Below are positions 12,837 to 24,142 of a DNA stretch of 64,000 bases, in pieces; position 1 is the stretch's first letter, and each line of letters opens with the position of its first letter. This DNA is from Galerina marginata (lineage: Eukaryota; Basidiomycota; Agaricomycetes; Agaricales; Galerinaceae). Below the pieces are notes generated by a model. The model worked only from the letters and a program-made list of their open reading frames with translations. It had not been told where the DNA came from and did no database searches. The DNA is taken from the NCBI GenBank assembly GCA_023014335.1, contig JAECYW010000006.1:1550001-1614000 (forward strand), written 5' to 3'. The position numbers and the translations under genes are program-made.

Positions 12837-14463
12837 CTAGCTAGTCGCACACTGTGCAGCGGCCACATTCTCAGGAGTAATCTGCCATTCTGATCTGATC
12901 GTCGGGGAGTTATAAGAAAATGCCTGCCAGTGGTACGAAATTCAGAGAATATGCGGAAGAACAGCAATAAAATAAGCGCTTACCGGGAAACCCTGTATGT
13001 TGGCCGGCAATTCCCCGCCAATTTGGAAATCGAAACACTGTACTTGAAACAGCGAACCGAGGACATTAGGCAGTACCAATTGACCTGATTTTTGCTGCGG
13101 AAAGAGGGAGGAATTTGTCATGGACAATGATGAAGAAAGAGAAACCTATTTTCGAACCTTTCTATCTAATATGGAGAACCTTACAGTCGACGAAGCTTGA
13201 GCTCCCGAACGGACAATCCCTATGTACTTCTGCCTCGAATTCTCGAATGCGGCCGACTTTGTGGCGTCTCCGGAGTCGCCGATGAGGCCAGTGTCTTCTG
13301 GGACGAATACCTGAGAGAATTCAAAAACAATAAGTAAGAATTATTAAACATGGACGGAGAAAGATTACTTTGTTGATTGTAGCCCTCCATTGGCCCGATG
13401 ACTTGGCAAAAATGGCGCAGACTTTCGGCGTTGAACCCTCGTTCACCCTTGCATTGTTGTTAGCAAAGGCTGAAGCACTGGAGAAAAGGGATTAGCAGTC
13501 TTTCTGCTCTTTCCGTTTCGATAGAACTGACATGTCTGGATCATCCGTCACATAAAGGCCAGGACCAAGCTCGGCATCAGCACCAGAACTCCCAGAACTC
13601 CCTCCGTTGGGTGACAGAATCCCTCCAATAAAGTCAAAAAAGCTGTTTGATTTTGAAGGCGGTTTCGAGATGAAATTTTGGTTTGTCCAAAAATCAGCAG
13701 TGGCCTGAATGGGAATATAGAAGTCAAAACCAAGATTAAGAATATGATATGAATATGTCTTCCTACACTGTTTGTACCATGGAACCCAATGAATTCGGTT
13801 TCATCGCGTGCAAAAATGCGAAGAACGTGATCGAGGGCTCGCTTTGCCTGGGTCAAGCCGCTTGTTGTAGGTTTTTTTGTCGAAGGTAGGGGACACTATA
13901 TAACAAAAGGATGAATTTCCATTGTAAGGAGTGGACCAATCAAGATTTACATTTGTTGCAGCAGGAGCTGAGCTTGATTTTGGCGCACTGGGTTTGGGTG
14001 CTGGAGGGCTGGGTTTAGGTACTGTGCTGGATATTGACTGACTAGGTTTGAGTGCTGGAGGGCTGGGTTTAGGTACTGAGCTGGGTATTGGCCCACTAGG
14101 TTTGAGTGCCGGAGGGCTGGGTTTAGCTGCTGAGCTGGGTATTGGCCCACTAGGTTTGGGTGCTGAAGGGCTGGGTTTGAGTGCCGGAGGAATGGGAATC
14201 ACCTTATGTGGGGAGGATTTGGATGGCGGCAGGGCTGGTTTGCGTACAGGATTGGGTGATCGTGGAGCCAGTTCAGATGCACGCAAGCCGTCAATTACAT
14301 CCTAGATGGTGGAGTACCATAGATATTAGAACCTCGAAATCGATAGACTGAAGAAGTACTCCACCTCGTAAGCAACTCGGGGAGAGAGGGGCAAGGCATA
14401 AGATGACTCGAATGCATAAAGGCAAGTAGCCGTGATGACAAGGATTTTATAGAGGAAAAGCAT
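12837..14463 (-). CDS. Secreted ADP-ribosyltransferase-like protein
   Basis: Eight exons: 14365-14463, 13951-14301, 13767-13895, 13532-13704, 13369-13477, 13185-13310, 12984-13094 and 12837-12923; 394 residues, with all introns GT..AG. Exon 1 encodes a basic start and a hydrophobic core, a typical signal peptide. Exon 2 is a Pro/Lys/Ser repeat linker. After it comes a domain with GFHGTN and, downstream, LGPGLYVT. These resemble the NAD-binding His-Gly-Thr and Tyr-containing motifs of mono-ADP-ribosyltransferases of the bacterial exotoxin/PARP-like fold. I see no obvious C-terminal acidic catalytic motif, so activity is uncertain. It may be a secreted effector or a defence protein against competitors; target and activity are unknown. 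Confidence 0.65.
13975..14205 (-). repeat. Degenerate Pro/Lys/Ser coding repeats
   Basis: Repeats of roughly 54-60 bp encoding variants of PALKPSGPIPSS, about four copies, forming the linker between the signal peptide region and the putative catalytic domain of the gene at 12837-14463. Low-complexity linkers of this kind are often O-glycosylated in secreted fungal proteins. Confidence 0.75.
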
Positions 14464-14843
14464 CGCCGGCGAGCACTTTCAATTTATGCAAAGTCCAACA
14501 AGAGAAGAAGAAGCGCCTGGCAAGCTAAAACAGGTCAGTTTGCAAACTGGGACCTGCCCGAAGCCTGACAAAAGTACTAACAACGAAGGTAATATGCACC
14601 GGACCAGCCTGAAAGAACAAGTTGCTTCAGAGGTGCGAACCGATATAGTTGGTAGGCAATTCACTCACCAGAAAGTTGGAAGAATTAAAAGGGAAGATAA
14701 ACTGATGCTCATGCATTCAATTTGTTTCTTCCTTATATGTGAGGCAAACCTCAATGTGATGGTCATCTGGATAGTGGTGATCGTCTGGCTGGTTACGCTG
14801 ATATACCAAAGTTTTTGATTTTGTGGGTCTATTGAGGGATACT

Positions 14844-15190
14844 TTATCCTTGGGCATGTTTGTAAAAGATCAGAGGTGAAAGACGCCCGTCATCATTGCC
14901 TCCAAAATAGCCTGATGACGGCCAACAGGTTGTCAAGATGAAGACAGTAAGAATAGGTAAGAATGTAACCACACCGACCTGATGATATCCACGTTCTAAG
15001 ATGGCTGCGATCGAGGCCACAGCGTTGCTTAGCATAAGTGTAGGACTCGGACTTCCCGTTTCCCGACCACACCGCCGGCGTCAAATATTTGATTGGAAGA
15101 CCCTCGTTTGGTTCGTGCTCCTTGAAATACTTGGATACCACTTCGAATACTACGTAGGCTCTCTTCAGGAAGCGGTTGTAACGACTCCGA
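14844..15190 (-). CDS. Unknown gene, 5' end unresolved
   Basis: Two exons are clear: one from about 15190 to 14979, and 14911-14844, with a 67-bp GT..AG intron at 14912-14978. The peptide has a varied composition that looks coding (for example YNRFLKRAYVVFEVVSKYF, LTPAVWSGNGKSESY, TWISSGYFGGN). No convincing start exon is found. Open sequence further upstream (15241-15400) may hold earlier exons, but the frames do not join cleanly. This is either a gene with an unresolved 5' end or a 5'-truncated remnant. I do not recognise the family. Confidence 0.4.
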
Positions 15191-15227
15191 GAAAGTGATC
15201 ACTGACCGAAAACCGACAGCGTTTGAT

Positions 15228-15787
15228 ATCTTCTGTCACTACCTCCTGATATTGTACCCACAAGATAAGAGAATCTGGTAAAGGACAACGGTCAAATATC
15301 AGAGACCAACGGCAGGCAAATGGAAAGAGTTGAGCGCGCAGCAGTGGTTGTTCTTAACAAGTTCTTGAACCTGGTTAACACATATAGGGCTTTAATGCCA
15401 CGGTTTTTTCACACTCCGTGATTATGAAGGATGGATGGATGGATGAGTTAACTGCCGGCCTGCAGGTGACTGGCAAAAACGAAGAGCATTGAAAAAAATG
15501 CTGTTATGTATACTAACTAGTAAGAGCGTTTACACCATGTATAGAGTGTACATTACAACAGTCCGCCTCAGAGTCCACATTTGATGCGATGGGTATCAAA
15601 AGAATGCAAAAATGCAACGAGCGTTGGCTAAAAGAAAGTCCAACAAAGAAAGTGACTATGGTATAAGCATCTTTAGAAGCGAAAGTGAGATAAAACAACA
15701 CATCCAGATCGGATAAAAATGATAAAAAGAGGCACAACGGTCGGTAGGGAAAATGACCTAGAGGTAGTGAGACACTGTTGGCACAGC
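15228..15787. other. Intergenic with a short GGAT microsatellite
   Basis: No supported gene. A run of four GGAT units lies at about 15429-15445. Part of 15241-15400 may belong to unresolved upstream exons of the gene to the left. Confidence 0.4.
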
Positions 15788-18131
15788 TCACCCATACCCA
15801 AAAACAGCAGCCACCAAATCCCTCCACCCCCTCCGCATGACGACCCGCACCTCATCCCCGGCATACTCCTGCACGAGCCACTCGAGGTACCTCGCGTCGA
15901 GCGTGCTCAGCGGGCCGAGCTCGAACGCAAGGATGTCTTTTGCGGATAGGGAGACAACCTTCTCCCTTGCTTGATCATTGCGAGAAGCAGACCCGGAGGT
16001 GGCCGTGGAAGGAGGAGCAAGCAACCCTTGTTTGACCAATATATCCTCGAGGACGGACAGCTGGAACGACGTGTGTGCGTGGAAAGTTTGGAGGATCGCC
16101 ATAGTCGTCAGGACCTGCCCATTCCTGCGCTGTAGCTCCTGCTCCTGCGCGAGGTCTGCGTCCTGGTATTGGTACTGGTTGAGATCGTAGTTGTCGCCGC
16201 CCTCGCTGGCAAGCGGACCCGATCGAGAAGGTGTCACAGTCGACGAAGACGCCTGACGCGCCTTCCCACCAGCCACCGAGCTCCCAACCACAGTCGCCTT
16301 TCCACTTGACCAAGACATAGCACTCGCCCTCCTCGCCGCCTTGGGCGTCGTCGTCGTCGACGTGCTTCCACCGACCCCGGGCGTCAAGCTCTCCACAGGC
16401 ACAGGCCGCCCCTCAATCCCCATCCCCACGCTCCTGACATACGCCCCATCCACTGTAAGATCGTCGTCCCCCTCCAGACGTACTGCGCCCCAATTCTCCG
16501 CGCCGCCCGCAGTGGAGTACGACGCGGTCGAGTTCCCGCGCCAGCTTCCCATGCCCATCCACAGCCCCGCGCAGATGATGCACACATCCTCGTATACCTG
16601 CCAGGCGTCTGTCCAGGCTGTGATGGATTTGGATTTGGTGGGGTTCTCAGAAGGGGGACCGCAGCAGTTAGCGTGGGAGGTGGTGGAGTCGAGTTGGAGG
16701 ATGCGGTCGATTTCGTTCCACTGTTTAAGGCGGTGTTAATTAGAAGGCTTGTATGGCGAAAACACCAAGGTTTAAGCAGACTTACCAGTCGTACGTCGCT
16801 CCATGCGAAGCGGATAGTTGATAACCGGTGAGGAGGGACTCTTGAGCTGCCTGGCTGAGATGGCACGGGTTTTGATGCGTAGAATGTGGGTCGTGTAGTT
16901 TTGTTCGGCGTCGAGGTTGTAAGATCGATAAGTAAATCATAATAAGATGGTTTCTCCATGAAAATCGCGTCCGTGGTGCCTGGAATAAATTGCAATTGTT
17001 TTTAACAACGCGAAAAGTAAAAAAGTAAAAGGAAAAAATGATACTCACAAGCTATCCACCCCCGTCCTGTCTTGCTCTCTGCCTCTAGTCGGTCTAGATC
17101 GACGAGGGTAACCATCCCGAGGACGTTGATGGGCTCTTTATGTTTTCCCTTCAGGCGGCCGGTCCCAATTTCATTCGAGCTCGAACCAGCCTGACTCTCG
17201 AAGCATAGGTCTCCGGCGACGTGACATAGGATGCAAGCTACCTCGACGGGAGGTAGCGTGTAAATCAGTATCCTCTTTCGCCCAAAGACGTGTTTGTAGA
17301 GGGTTAGCGAAGAGGGTCCTAATATTCGGAGGAGGTGTGGTAGGTGCAGTGTTGGGTTCGAATTGCTTGGTTCTGAGTAGGCCTGCAAACAATTCAACGT
17401 CAGTACCAGCAAGGGGTAAAGTGAGTGGAGCTGGAAGCTTACCCCGTCTAACTCCTCACTCCAGCCCGCCCAATCGCCCGCCCCACCGAGGTCTGACCGC
17501 CTCAGCTTCCGGTCTTCAAAAAACGCACGCGCAGGCTCCCAATCGCTTTCCGTGGGTTCAAGCACGCCTCTGCCTTCCGAACGGGCATAAATAGAGTCTA
17601 TAAGGTCTTTTAGAGCTCTGACATGTTGGGCTGGACGTGGTCGCCGCGATTTGGCGAGCAGAATCCCGAGGGAGCTGAGGCGGAACCCACGGTGCCCTTG
17701 TTCTGTCGTTGTGCGCCGTCGGAAGACGCATACGCCATGTTGGTTGTCTTTTGTGAAATATCTGGAGGGGATGAGTGTGAGTCATTGGTGCTGGAGGAGA
17801 GTTACTGCGGACGTAGAACGCACACTACGTCCTGCTCCACTAGGTGAAGACCGCTGGGTAGTGCACTGAATTCAAGGTGCTCTAGATTTAGATCTAATGA
17901 ATATTATTTGTCAGTTGAAGGCCAAACGGAGCCTTATGTGCTTGAATCCACGCACCATCGCTGGCTTTCAATGACCAATCGACAATGTTGCCCTTCGTTG
18001 GGTGAAATGAAGCGTGAAATATAGCAACTGCAGTGCACGAAAGCAAACAGTCAGCTCTGTCTAGAGGCCTGAATTTTTTGCGACATACCTAGATCCTGCG
18101 GGTATCTTGCCCTGGGCTCTGATTCCGACAT
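15788..18131 (-). CDS. DENN-type protein of the DENND11/LCHN family
   Basis: Seven exons: 18089-18131, 17956-18027, 17824-17881, 17443-17761, 17049-17382, 16786-16979 and 15788-16720; 650 residues, multiple of three. Family hallmarks appear in order: LVAIFHASFHPTKGNIVDWS near the start, ALPSGLHLVEQDVVYF, VCVFRRR, GHRGFRLSSLGILLAKSR, and LGPSSLTLYKHVFGRKRIL followed by LPPVEVACILCHVA. The last long exon carries the C-terminal region (DUF4484-like) with Ser/Thr-rich disorder. DENN proteins are generally Rab GEFs or Rab binders in vesicle traffic; the fungal LCHN homologue is little studied. The start codon is 132 bp from the divergent prefoldin start. Confidence 0.85.
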
Positions 18132-18263
18132 CGAGAAGCTGTCCGAGGACAGCACTGGGAGAGGCGACACTTGTTGGCAAAACCTGTCATCGTCATGCGT
18201 GTAACAAGAAATAGCTTCGTCACACCAGGTCACGCCGTCACTCTACCCTTGATCCCTTCCTCG
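18132..18263. promoter_or_regulatory. Shared intergenic region of a divergent gene pair
   Basis: Only 132 bp separate the start codons of the DENN gene (-) and prefoldin 5 (+). Both 5' UTRs and core promoters must lie here, so a bidirectional promoter is likely. I see no clear TATA box. Confidence 0.5.
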
Positions 18264-18885
18264 ATGTCGCAGCAGCAGACTATCAACATATCAGATCTCG
18301 ACGTCGCGCAGCTCTCGGAAGTGCGGAAACAACTGGAGGATGTGATTTACGGCTTGAATTCTTGACGCTTATGGACGATCTTCTGATGAAATCGACAGGA
18401 ACTTAACCATCTTACCAACTCCTTTGCGCAACTAAAGCAAGCGCAGGCAAAATTCAAGGCTTGTCTCGAGAATGTCAACGAAATCAAGCCCGCTAACAAA
18501 GGTGCTGTGCTTTTGTAACCCAAACACCCAGTTGTTCATACTTCATCTCAGGCAAAACTATCCTGGTCCCTTTGACCAACTCGCTGTATGTTCCTGGAAA
18601 GCTCGCAGACCCGGAGCATGTTATAGTCGATATCGGAACTGGATACTACGTCAAAAAAGTGCGTTATTTAAAACTTGCTTCACAAATACATCCTCAATTC
18701 GATTTCAGACGCGTCCGCAAGCCGTGAAACACTACGCCGACAAAGTGGAGTACATCCGGACAAACGTCGACACGCTAGAAGACACGATACAGAAGAAAAG
18801 AGACAATATGAACTATCTCACCAGCCTTTTGCAGCAGAAAATTCAAGCAGAGACGCAAGGTGGTCCTACTTCAAGAGGTTCATAG
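18264..18885 (+). CDS. PFD5: Prefoldin subunit 5
   Basis: Exons 18264-18341, 18399-18501, 18552-18658 and 18709-18885; 154 residues, the normal length for the alpha-class subunit. Two coiled-coil helices (start [18 protein letters not shown]; end [20 protein letters not shown]) flank the beta-hairpin region with [13 protein letters not shown] and [11 protein letters not shown], which is diagnostic for prefoldin 5/Gim5. Prefoldin is the hexameric cytosolic chaperone that hands nascent actin and tubulin to the CCT chaperonin. The last codons could be replaced by a further intron beginning near 18861, but the stop at 18885 gives a sensible C-terminus. Confidence 0.93.
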
Positions 18886-20504
18886 ACTGTTGTTTGTTCA
18901 TACTCAATATGACTTTGCTCTGTCGAATAACTCAGGGTGCAACACAACATTGGCCATTAACCCTACCATGGAAAGATCACGATTCCGGTAAAATGGACCT
19001 CTGGTCAGCTCAACTTTTTTTCCTTCTGCAGGTATAAAGCGAGAGTACGACTTGTTGGCCCGATATCACCACCCGCTACAATGGTCTCGCATACAACCTC
19101 ACGACCATTCAATAGTATATCAAATCTTGTGCACTTATGGACTAGAGTCCCTTCGGCAATGTAGGGCATGGAACGAGCTTCATTCTGCGTAATGATGTCC
19201 CGGGGATGCAATGTTGTTAGACTTGTGGTGTGTTTCAAAACCTGAAATTTTCAGGTTGACCACCTCAGAATTCAAGGAACGATGGGACCAAGGCCAAATC
19301 GCGGATTAGGCTAACATAAATAATTTCTCCCTGCGCAGGTGACCTCAGCGATTCGAAGAGTGCACCCAATGCCCGGACGAGTGATGTCTGAAGTTCTGCG
19401 GTGAGAAACCGAGTCCCTACCTCAACAATTTATTACTTCACTATCAATTACGAGCATCGCCGATTGCACCCCCGGTGATCGGTGTTGAGAAGTTAGCCGG
19501 ACAGAGAATCTACGCAGGCATCTCCATTGATCCTTCGCTGATGCGGAGTACCCTGTATTCACGGCGTCTCCCCGGCTGAGGTACATTTCATTGATCAGAT
19601 ACATAACTTGATGTAGAAGTCACTGTGATACTCAAATGTGGAGGATGGATTTTTTTTAATGGGTATGTGGGCTGTTTGGAGTAGCTCAAAGACATATAGC
19701 ATCATAATTGGTAGGGATATCACGACGATCGTTGACCAACCCCTAGAGAATTCTCTGACCGTATAGTTAGGGTCACAAAGTTTGCCAAAAAAATGATTAC
19801 TGGAAAGGTGTCTGATAGACGAGCTTTCGTTGGGACTTGGCCTTAACTTGAAGAAGTCTTGTTCAAGGGGAGACGGGGATGCCAACTTCAGATGGCGCAC
19901 GACGACTGCCTTCAGTAAATTTCAAAGAGATTCGCAGAAGTTTACATGTCGCAACTATTGAATTCAACGATAGATATATAGTGACAGTTTTGACTGCGCT
20001 TTTTCAATTTCAACCACTTCAAACTTGCAACAAGAGAAGCACCACGTGATCAGACGCGTTTAGAAATATTTGAACCATTTTAGGAAGGTGTTCTGGTCAA
20101 GATACTAGATAGCACAAGTTCTTCCCAACATCGATCAGGCCCCTTTTCTCCAATCTAGGATTCAAATCAAACTCTGTGAGTAATTAATTTACATAGGGTA
20201 TGCATATATATTGCTGCGCAGGTGATGGCGACTGCAGGCTGACCGAATTTTCAAGGCTTATATCATTTCCCTACCTGTTATTTGCATGCCGGAGTTGGTA
20301 ATTGCTTCGAGTTTATAGAGAACATCTTGTCAACTGAAATACAAAGTTTAGATGTTGCTCCCAATAACTTGAGCTTGGAGACCTCGGCAGTTGGTGGACA
20401 ATTGGACCGCTAGTGGGGTAAAACGTGTTCCATAGCCTTTACTAAAGTATTCTAAATGTTCAAGAATTTCCTGAGGGTATAATGGGTTCTGGTATCGTTG
20501 TGTA
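18886..20504. other. Region with unresolved coding signal on the - strand
   Basis: Several - strand pieces look protein-like but do not chain into one model: 19005-19238 (contains FDILLNGREVVCETIVAGG), about 19260-19390 (TSLVRALGALFESLRSPAQ) and 19595-19900 (one hydrophobic segment). Stops and frame changes between them have no matching splice sites. A decayed gene, or one with several unusual introns, is possible. 19900-20504 holds nothing I can support. Confidence 0.3.
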
Positions 20505-21570
20505 CTAATATGAATAGCGGTGAAGAGTATCCCGAGCCCTGGAAGGTGCGAGGCTTTCCCTCCGCCAATAGGACTCGTGTAGAGAAGGCGACGGCGACGA
20601 CCCTCTTGAAGTAGGAAAGTACACATCTGACGTGCAATCACTCCGGTATAGCGTTGATCTTTCACCATCGAGAAGCCGCCTTTTCTTCAGACGGCGGCGG
20701 AGGAAAAAGATAGCGCCGGCGACTAATATCAAAAACGCGAGAACCCCAAAGCTGATGGCAAGCGCAAGCGTAGAGTTCGTTTCCTTGGAAGGTTCACTAC
20801 TGGCGGTCGCGGTCGCTGTCGTCAAAATGGTAGTTGCTCGCAAAAGAGAAGACCCTCCTTGAGTTTCGACGGTTACCGCCGTACTGTATACCGTACTTAC
20901 GGATACCGATGAGGAAGGATTCACTGGGAACTTTGTGGAGCCTAACGGTGATGCAGCCAGAGGAGGGCCTTCTTTCAGTTGAGGAGAAACCGGTGTCGGA
21001 GCCTTCTGCGCAGAAACTGGATGTTGCGTGACTGCAGGCCGGGGAGGGTTGTCAACAGCTTCTTTTTTTGTAGGAGTGGGAGGATGTCGGTTCTCGGGAG
21101 GCAGGAATTTAGGGATAGTGGGCTTGTTAATTGGAGGGAAAGGGAACTTCCCAAAACTGCGACGTGGATGCGATAAAGATTGATCCAGCATTGGTTCCGC
21201 CGACTTCTTCGTTGACTGCGCGAGAACCGACCTGCCGACTGTGGAACATTGTCGAACTTCGTCGTTCACTTCCCGGCCTATTCTACGGAACCATTCAATC
21301 ATCTGGAAAATATACAACAATTCCTCATTAGCGTCTTTACGAACCCCGGATTGGTGATGTTTTACGCACGACGAACCCTCGATCCTTCCAACGATGTATC
21401 CGGTCCAACGTCGTACACCTCAATAGGTTTGTCCGAGTGTTTGCTTCCCAATTATGCTGTGTCACCAATATGTCCGTTGGAAGGTGGCAAACACACGAAG
21501 AGCATGAGAGGGCCAATGAGAAGGTAAAAAGAATGACTAGGGTGAGAAGGAATCCAGCCTTGTAAGGCAT
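20505..21570 (-). CDS. Signal peptide, Ser/Thr/Pro-rich, single-TM protein
   Basis: Exons 21370-21570 and 20505-21302 with a 67-bp intron; 332 residues. The N-terminus (MPYKAGFLLTLVILFTFSL) is a signal peptide or anchor. The middle is Pro/Ser/Thr/Lys rich. A membrane segment follows (LALAISFGVLAFLILVAGAIF) with an immediate RRRLKKRR stop-transfer cluster and a short cytoplasmic tail. The design resembles the 8825-10767 protein, but the sequences are not obviously homologous outside the layout. Function unknown; wall-stress sensors and adhesins share this build. Confidence 0.65.
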
Positions 21571-22204
21571 GGAGGCTTTGGATGGAGACGCTGCGGAAGG
21601 GAACTGGGGACACCATAGTCGTGCTGGGAAGCTATTAGAATGACTGGTAATATGATGCCGGGAGCCTGCGAAGTTGGACGGGGCCAAAAAATGGACAGCG
21701 GGATAGATGCCCGTTCTTTGACAGTTGTCCAATACGACAAAGCTGAGAGGAAGGCATTCGGATTTGATATTGATTCAAGGACTAGTCCGAGGTGGAGCGA
21801 CCTCGGGAGATGTATTACTCGTTCGGACAAGTTTCTAGACAATCTGCTCAATCAAAAATGAGAATGGAAATCAGCTCAGTCCCTCGGGTCAATGGTAGAG
21901 ACAAATTACTTGGAAAAAGCTGGTGGGCCTGAACCAAAGATATCATGATGTGGTGCACGATGTTGACAGGCGATGGTCAGATCCGAGTCGGGCATGGCCG
22001 CTGGCGAATGCAGATATTTCTGAATCGTCCTACTAAACTCCCTCTCTATAAAAGTGCTTGCATGTGAAGGATCGCGCTTCACATATCACGGTAGATCAGC
22101 AAGACGTTCTAAAGGATGATCCTTGTTGACGGTCAACTTGAAAGCGATGTTACATTCCCAATCCGAAATAGTCCAACCAAACAAAGAGCAAATAGAGTAT
22201 CTAC
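21571..22204. other. Intergenic
   Basis: About 630 bp between two - strand genes. It contains short frames only and would include the promoter of the gene at 20505-21570. Confidence 0.5.
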
Positions 22205-24142
22205 CTAACCAAGCAACTCGCTGAATTCTCTCCACTCCCAGTTGTCGAACTCATACCACGTAGTATCCCTGCTCGCGATTACCTCAAGATCGGCTTGCAA
22301 GTCGCAGGGGATATTCTGAGGATTCATAACGTCAAACCGTGCAATCGCTTTCAACTCTTCTTGTCTCCGTGCCTTGTACTCTTCCGTCGTTGTATAATCC
22401 TGGGCCTGGACCTCTCCTGTCTCTGGATCGACGACAAGACGTTCGTTGTCTCTTCTGAGTTTCTTAGCCCTGGGCTCAGGCGCTTTCTGCGGCTTTCCGG
22501 GTGGCCGGTGTTTGGCACTGAGATGCGAGTATGGCACGGGGCTGTTGGATTTACGAGGGCTGGTCGAAGCTTGTGGCTTGGCAGTGTTGCTTTTAGTTAC
22601 TACGTCTTCGTCTTCAGAATAATCGGAGAGATGACTGGAAGAAAGATATCCGCTTTCGGAGACCCCACTGTCGCTATCGTCGTCACTCTGGTCGGAGGAT
22701 GAAGGCGAGTAACTGCTGTCACTCGCATCATCAGCGTAGGCATACCATGGCACGCCTACCGCGTCCTCCATGGGAGAGTCTTCGCCATCAGAACTACTTG
22801 AGCTGAGGTCATCAGCGGGTTCGTCGAGACGTAGCTTTTTGTTTGGCCTCTTGGTGATTTCGGTTGCGGGATTCGTATGCCCGTCGCCATTTCCAACTTC
22901 ATCGTCATCTTCTTCCCGGGCGCGCTTCAAGGCTGTTTGCCGAGGACTTTTGGTACTGTTCAGTTCAAATCTTGGGAACTCGAAACGTCGGCTGTGGTCC
23001 TGAGACTCGTGTGGGGGTGAGCCGGGAAGGTTTCTGGATCCCTTCGGAGGTTGGGAATCCTTTTGGGGAGCGCTATATCTGAGATCAGCAAAGAAATAAG
23101 TAAAATGTTATCTTAATCGTACCTGGGTTGGGTATCTTGCTCTTCTTGCTCGGCTTCGTTATCATCATGGTCGCCATCATGATCATCACTCCCCTCACTG
23201 TCACTTCCGTACCCTTTCCACCCAGCTCCTCGACCAGGCAACTCCCCGTTCTCCATCGCATACGCCACATCGTCCTCGATCTGCTCGGCGACCTTCCTCC
23301 CACAAACGGTGGACACCAGCTCGAAGACTTGTTGCTGGTATTTCTTCTCCTCGGAAATTTGTGCGGTGAGCTCGAAGGCATCAGCTTCCGCCTCTCGGGC
23401 ACTTGAATACGCATCTTCTATAGCGGCCTTCAACAGACGGTGATTCCTTTCGAGTTCGTCGAGCATGCAACGCAGCCAGTCCGGCTCTAGAGGCTCAAGG
23501 ATAGGATCGCCGTTTTCGTCTTCCCCAACAACGCGTGGTACGGGAGGGTACCGGAATTCGAGAGGGGGCCGACTGTAGGGGTACCACTCTTCTTTTTCAC
23601 CGTCTTCATTGTTCCCAGTCACCTCTCTACCTTTTCCCTTGTCGGCGTCGTGCTGCCCATCGTCTTCCACAAAATCGTACTCGTCTTCAGGCGACGGATG
23701 CCGCTCTAAAGGGAACTTCCCGAATCGAGCTTCGCGCCTGAGGCGCTCTTGCTCTTCGTGTTCCTCGATAAGACGAGAAGGAACACGTCGAAAGGGGTTA
23801 ACACCGTGATCGGTGATGTCCCATTCGTGCTCCTCCAACGCGGGGATCCACTTGTTTTTGGTACAAAGAATAGAGACGATCTCTGCACTACTGAGGTCGG
23901 TGGCATCTGGTATGTTGTAATACTGTGGAATACGACATGAGGGACGTGATAAGAAGAAGGGGTTGATGAACAATATTGCTTACTTTCGCGTAGTCTCGTT
24001 GGACATCTATGTGCAAGTTCGGGAACCAGTCGCGGTTGATGCAGGTTGATTTTGGGTCGGCTGGTTCTGGAATGACGATGGGAGGGTATGAAGCAGGAGG
24101 AGGCATAGAACCCCCAGGTCTGGTGCTGGTTGTATCTGTCAT
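22205..24142 (-). CDS. Acidic, probably nuclear protein of unknown function
   Basis: Exons 23984-24142, 23123-23922 and 22205-23078; introns of 61 and 44 bp; 610 residues. The N-terminal part has conserved-looking sequence (YYNIPDATDLSSAEIVSIL, EEHEWDITDHGVNPFRRVP). A helical segment around LLKAAIEDAYSSAREAEAD may form a coiled coil. The middle and the C-terminal third are strongly acidic and disordered (Ser/Asp runs) with basic clusters that look like nuclear localisation signals (KRPNKKLRL, RAKKLRR). The C-terminus is WYEFDNWEWREFSELLG. I know no catalytic family with this layout. A chromatin or transcription role is only a guess. Confidence 0.75.

Noticed and set aside
12837..15190. Two-gene toxin-antidote unit (ART plus neighbour)
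   Set aside because: The neighbour has no identifiable immunity feature and its model is incomplete; adjacency alone is not enough.
15429..15445. GGAT microsatellite as a functional element
   Set aside because: Only four units; common simple repeat with no context suggesting a role.
20348..20668. 106-codon - strand frame
   Set aside because: Overlaps the 3' end of the signal-peptide/TM gene in another frame and has no independent support.
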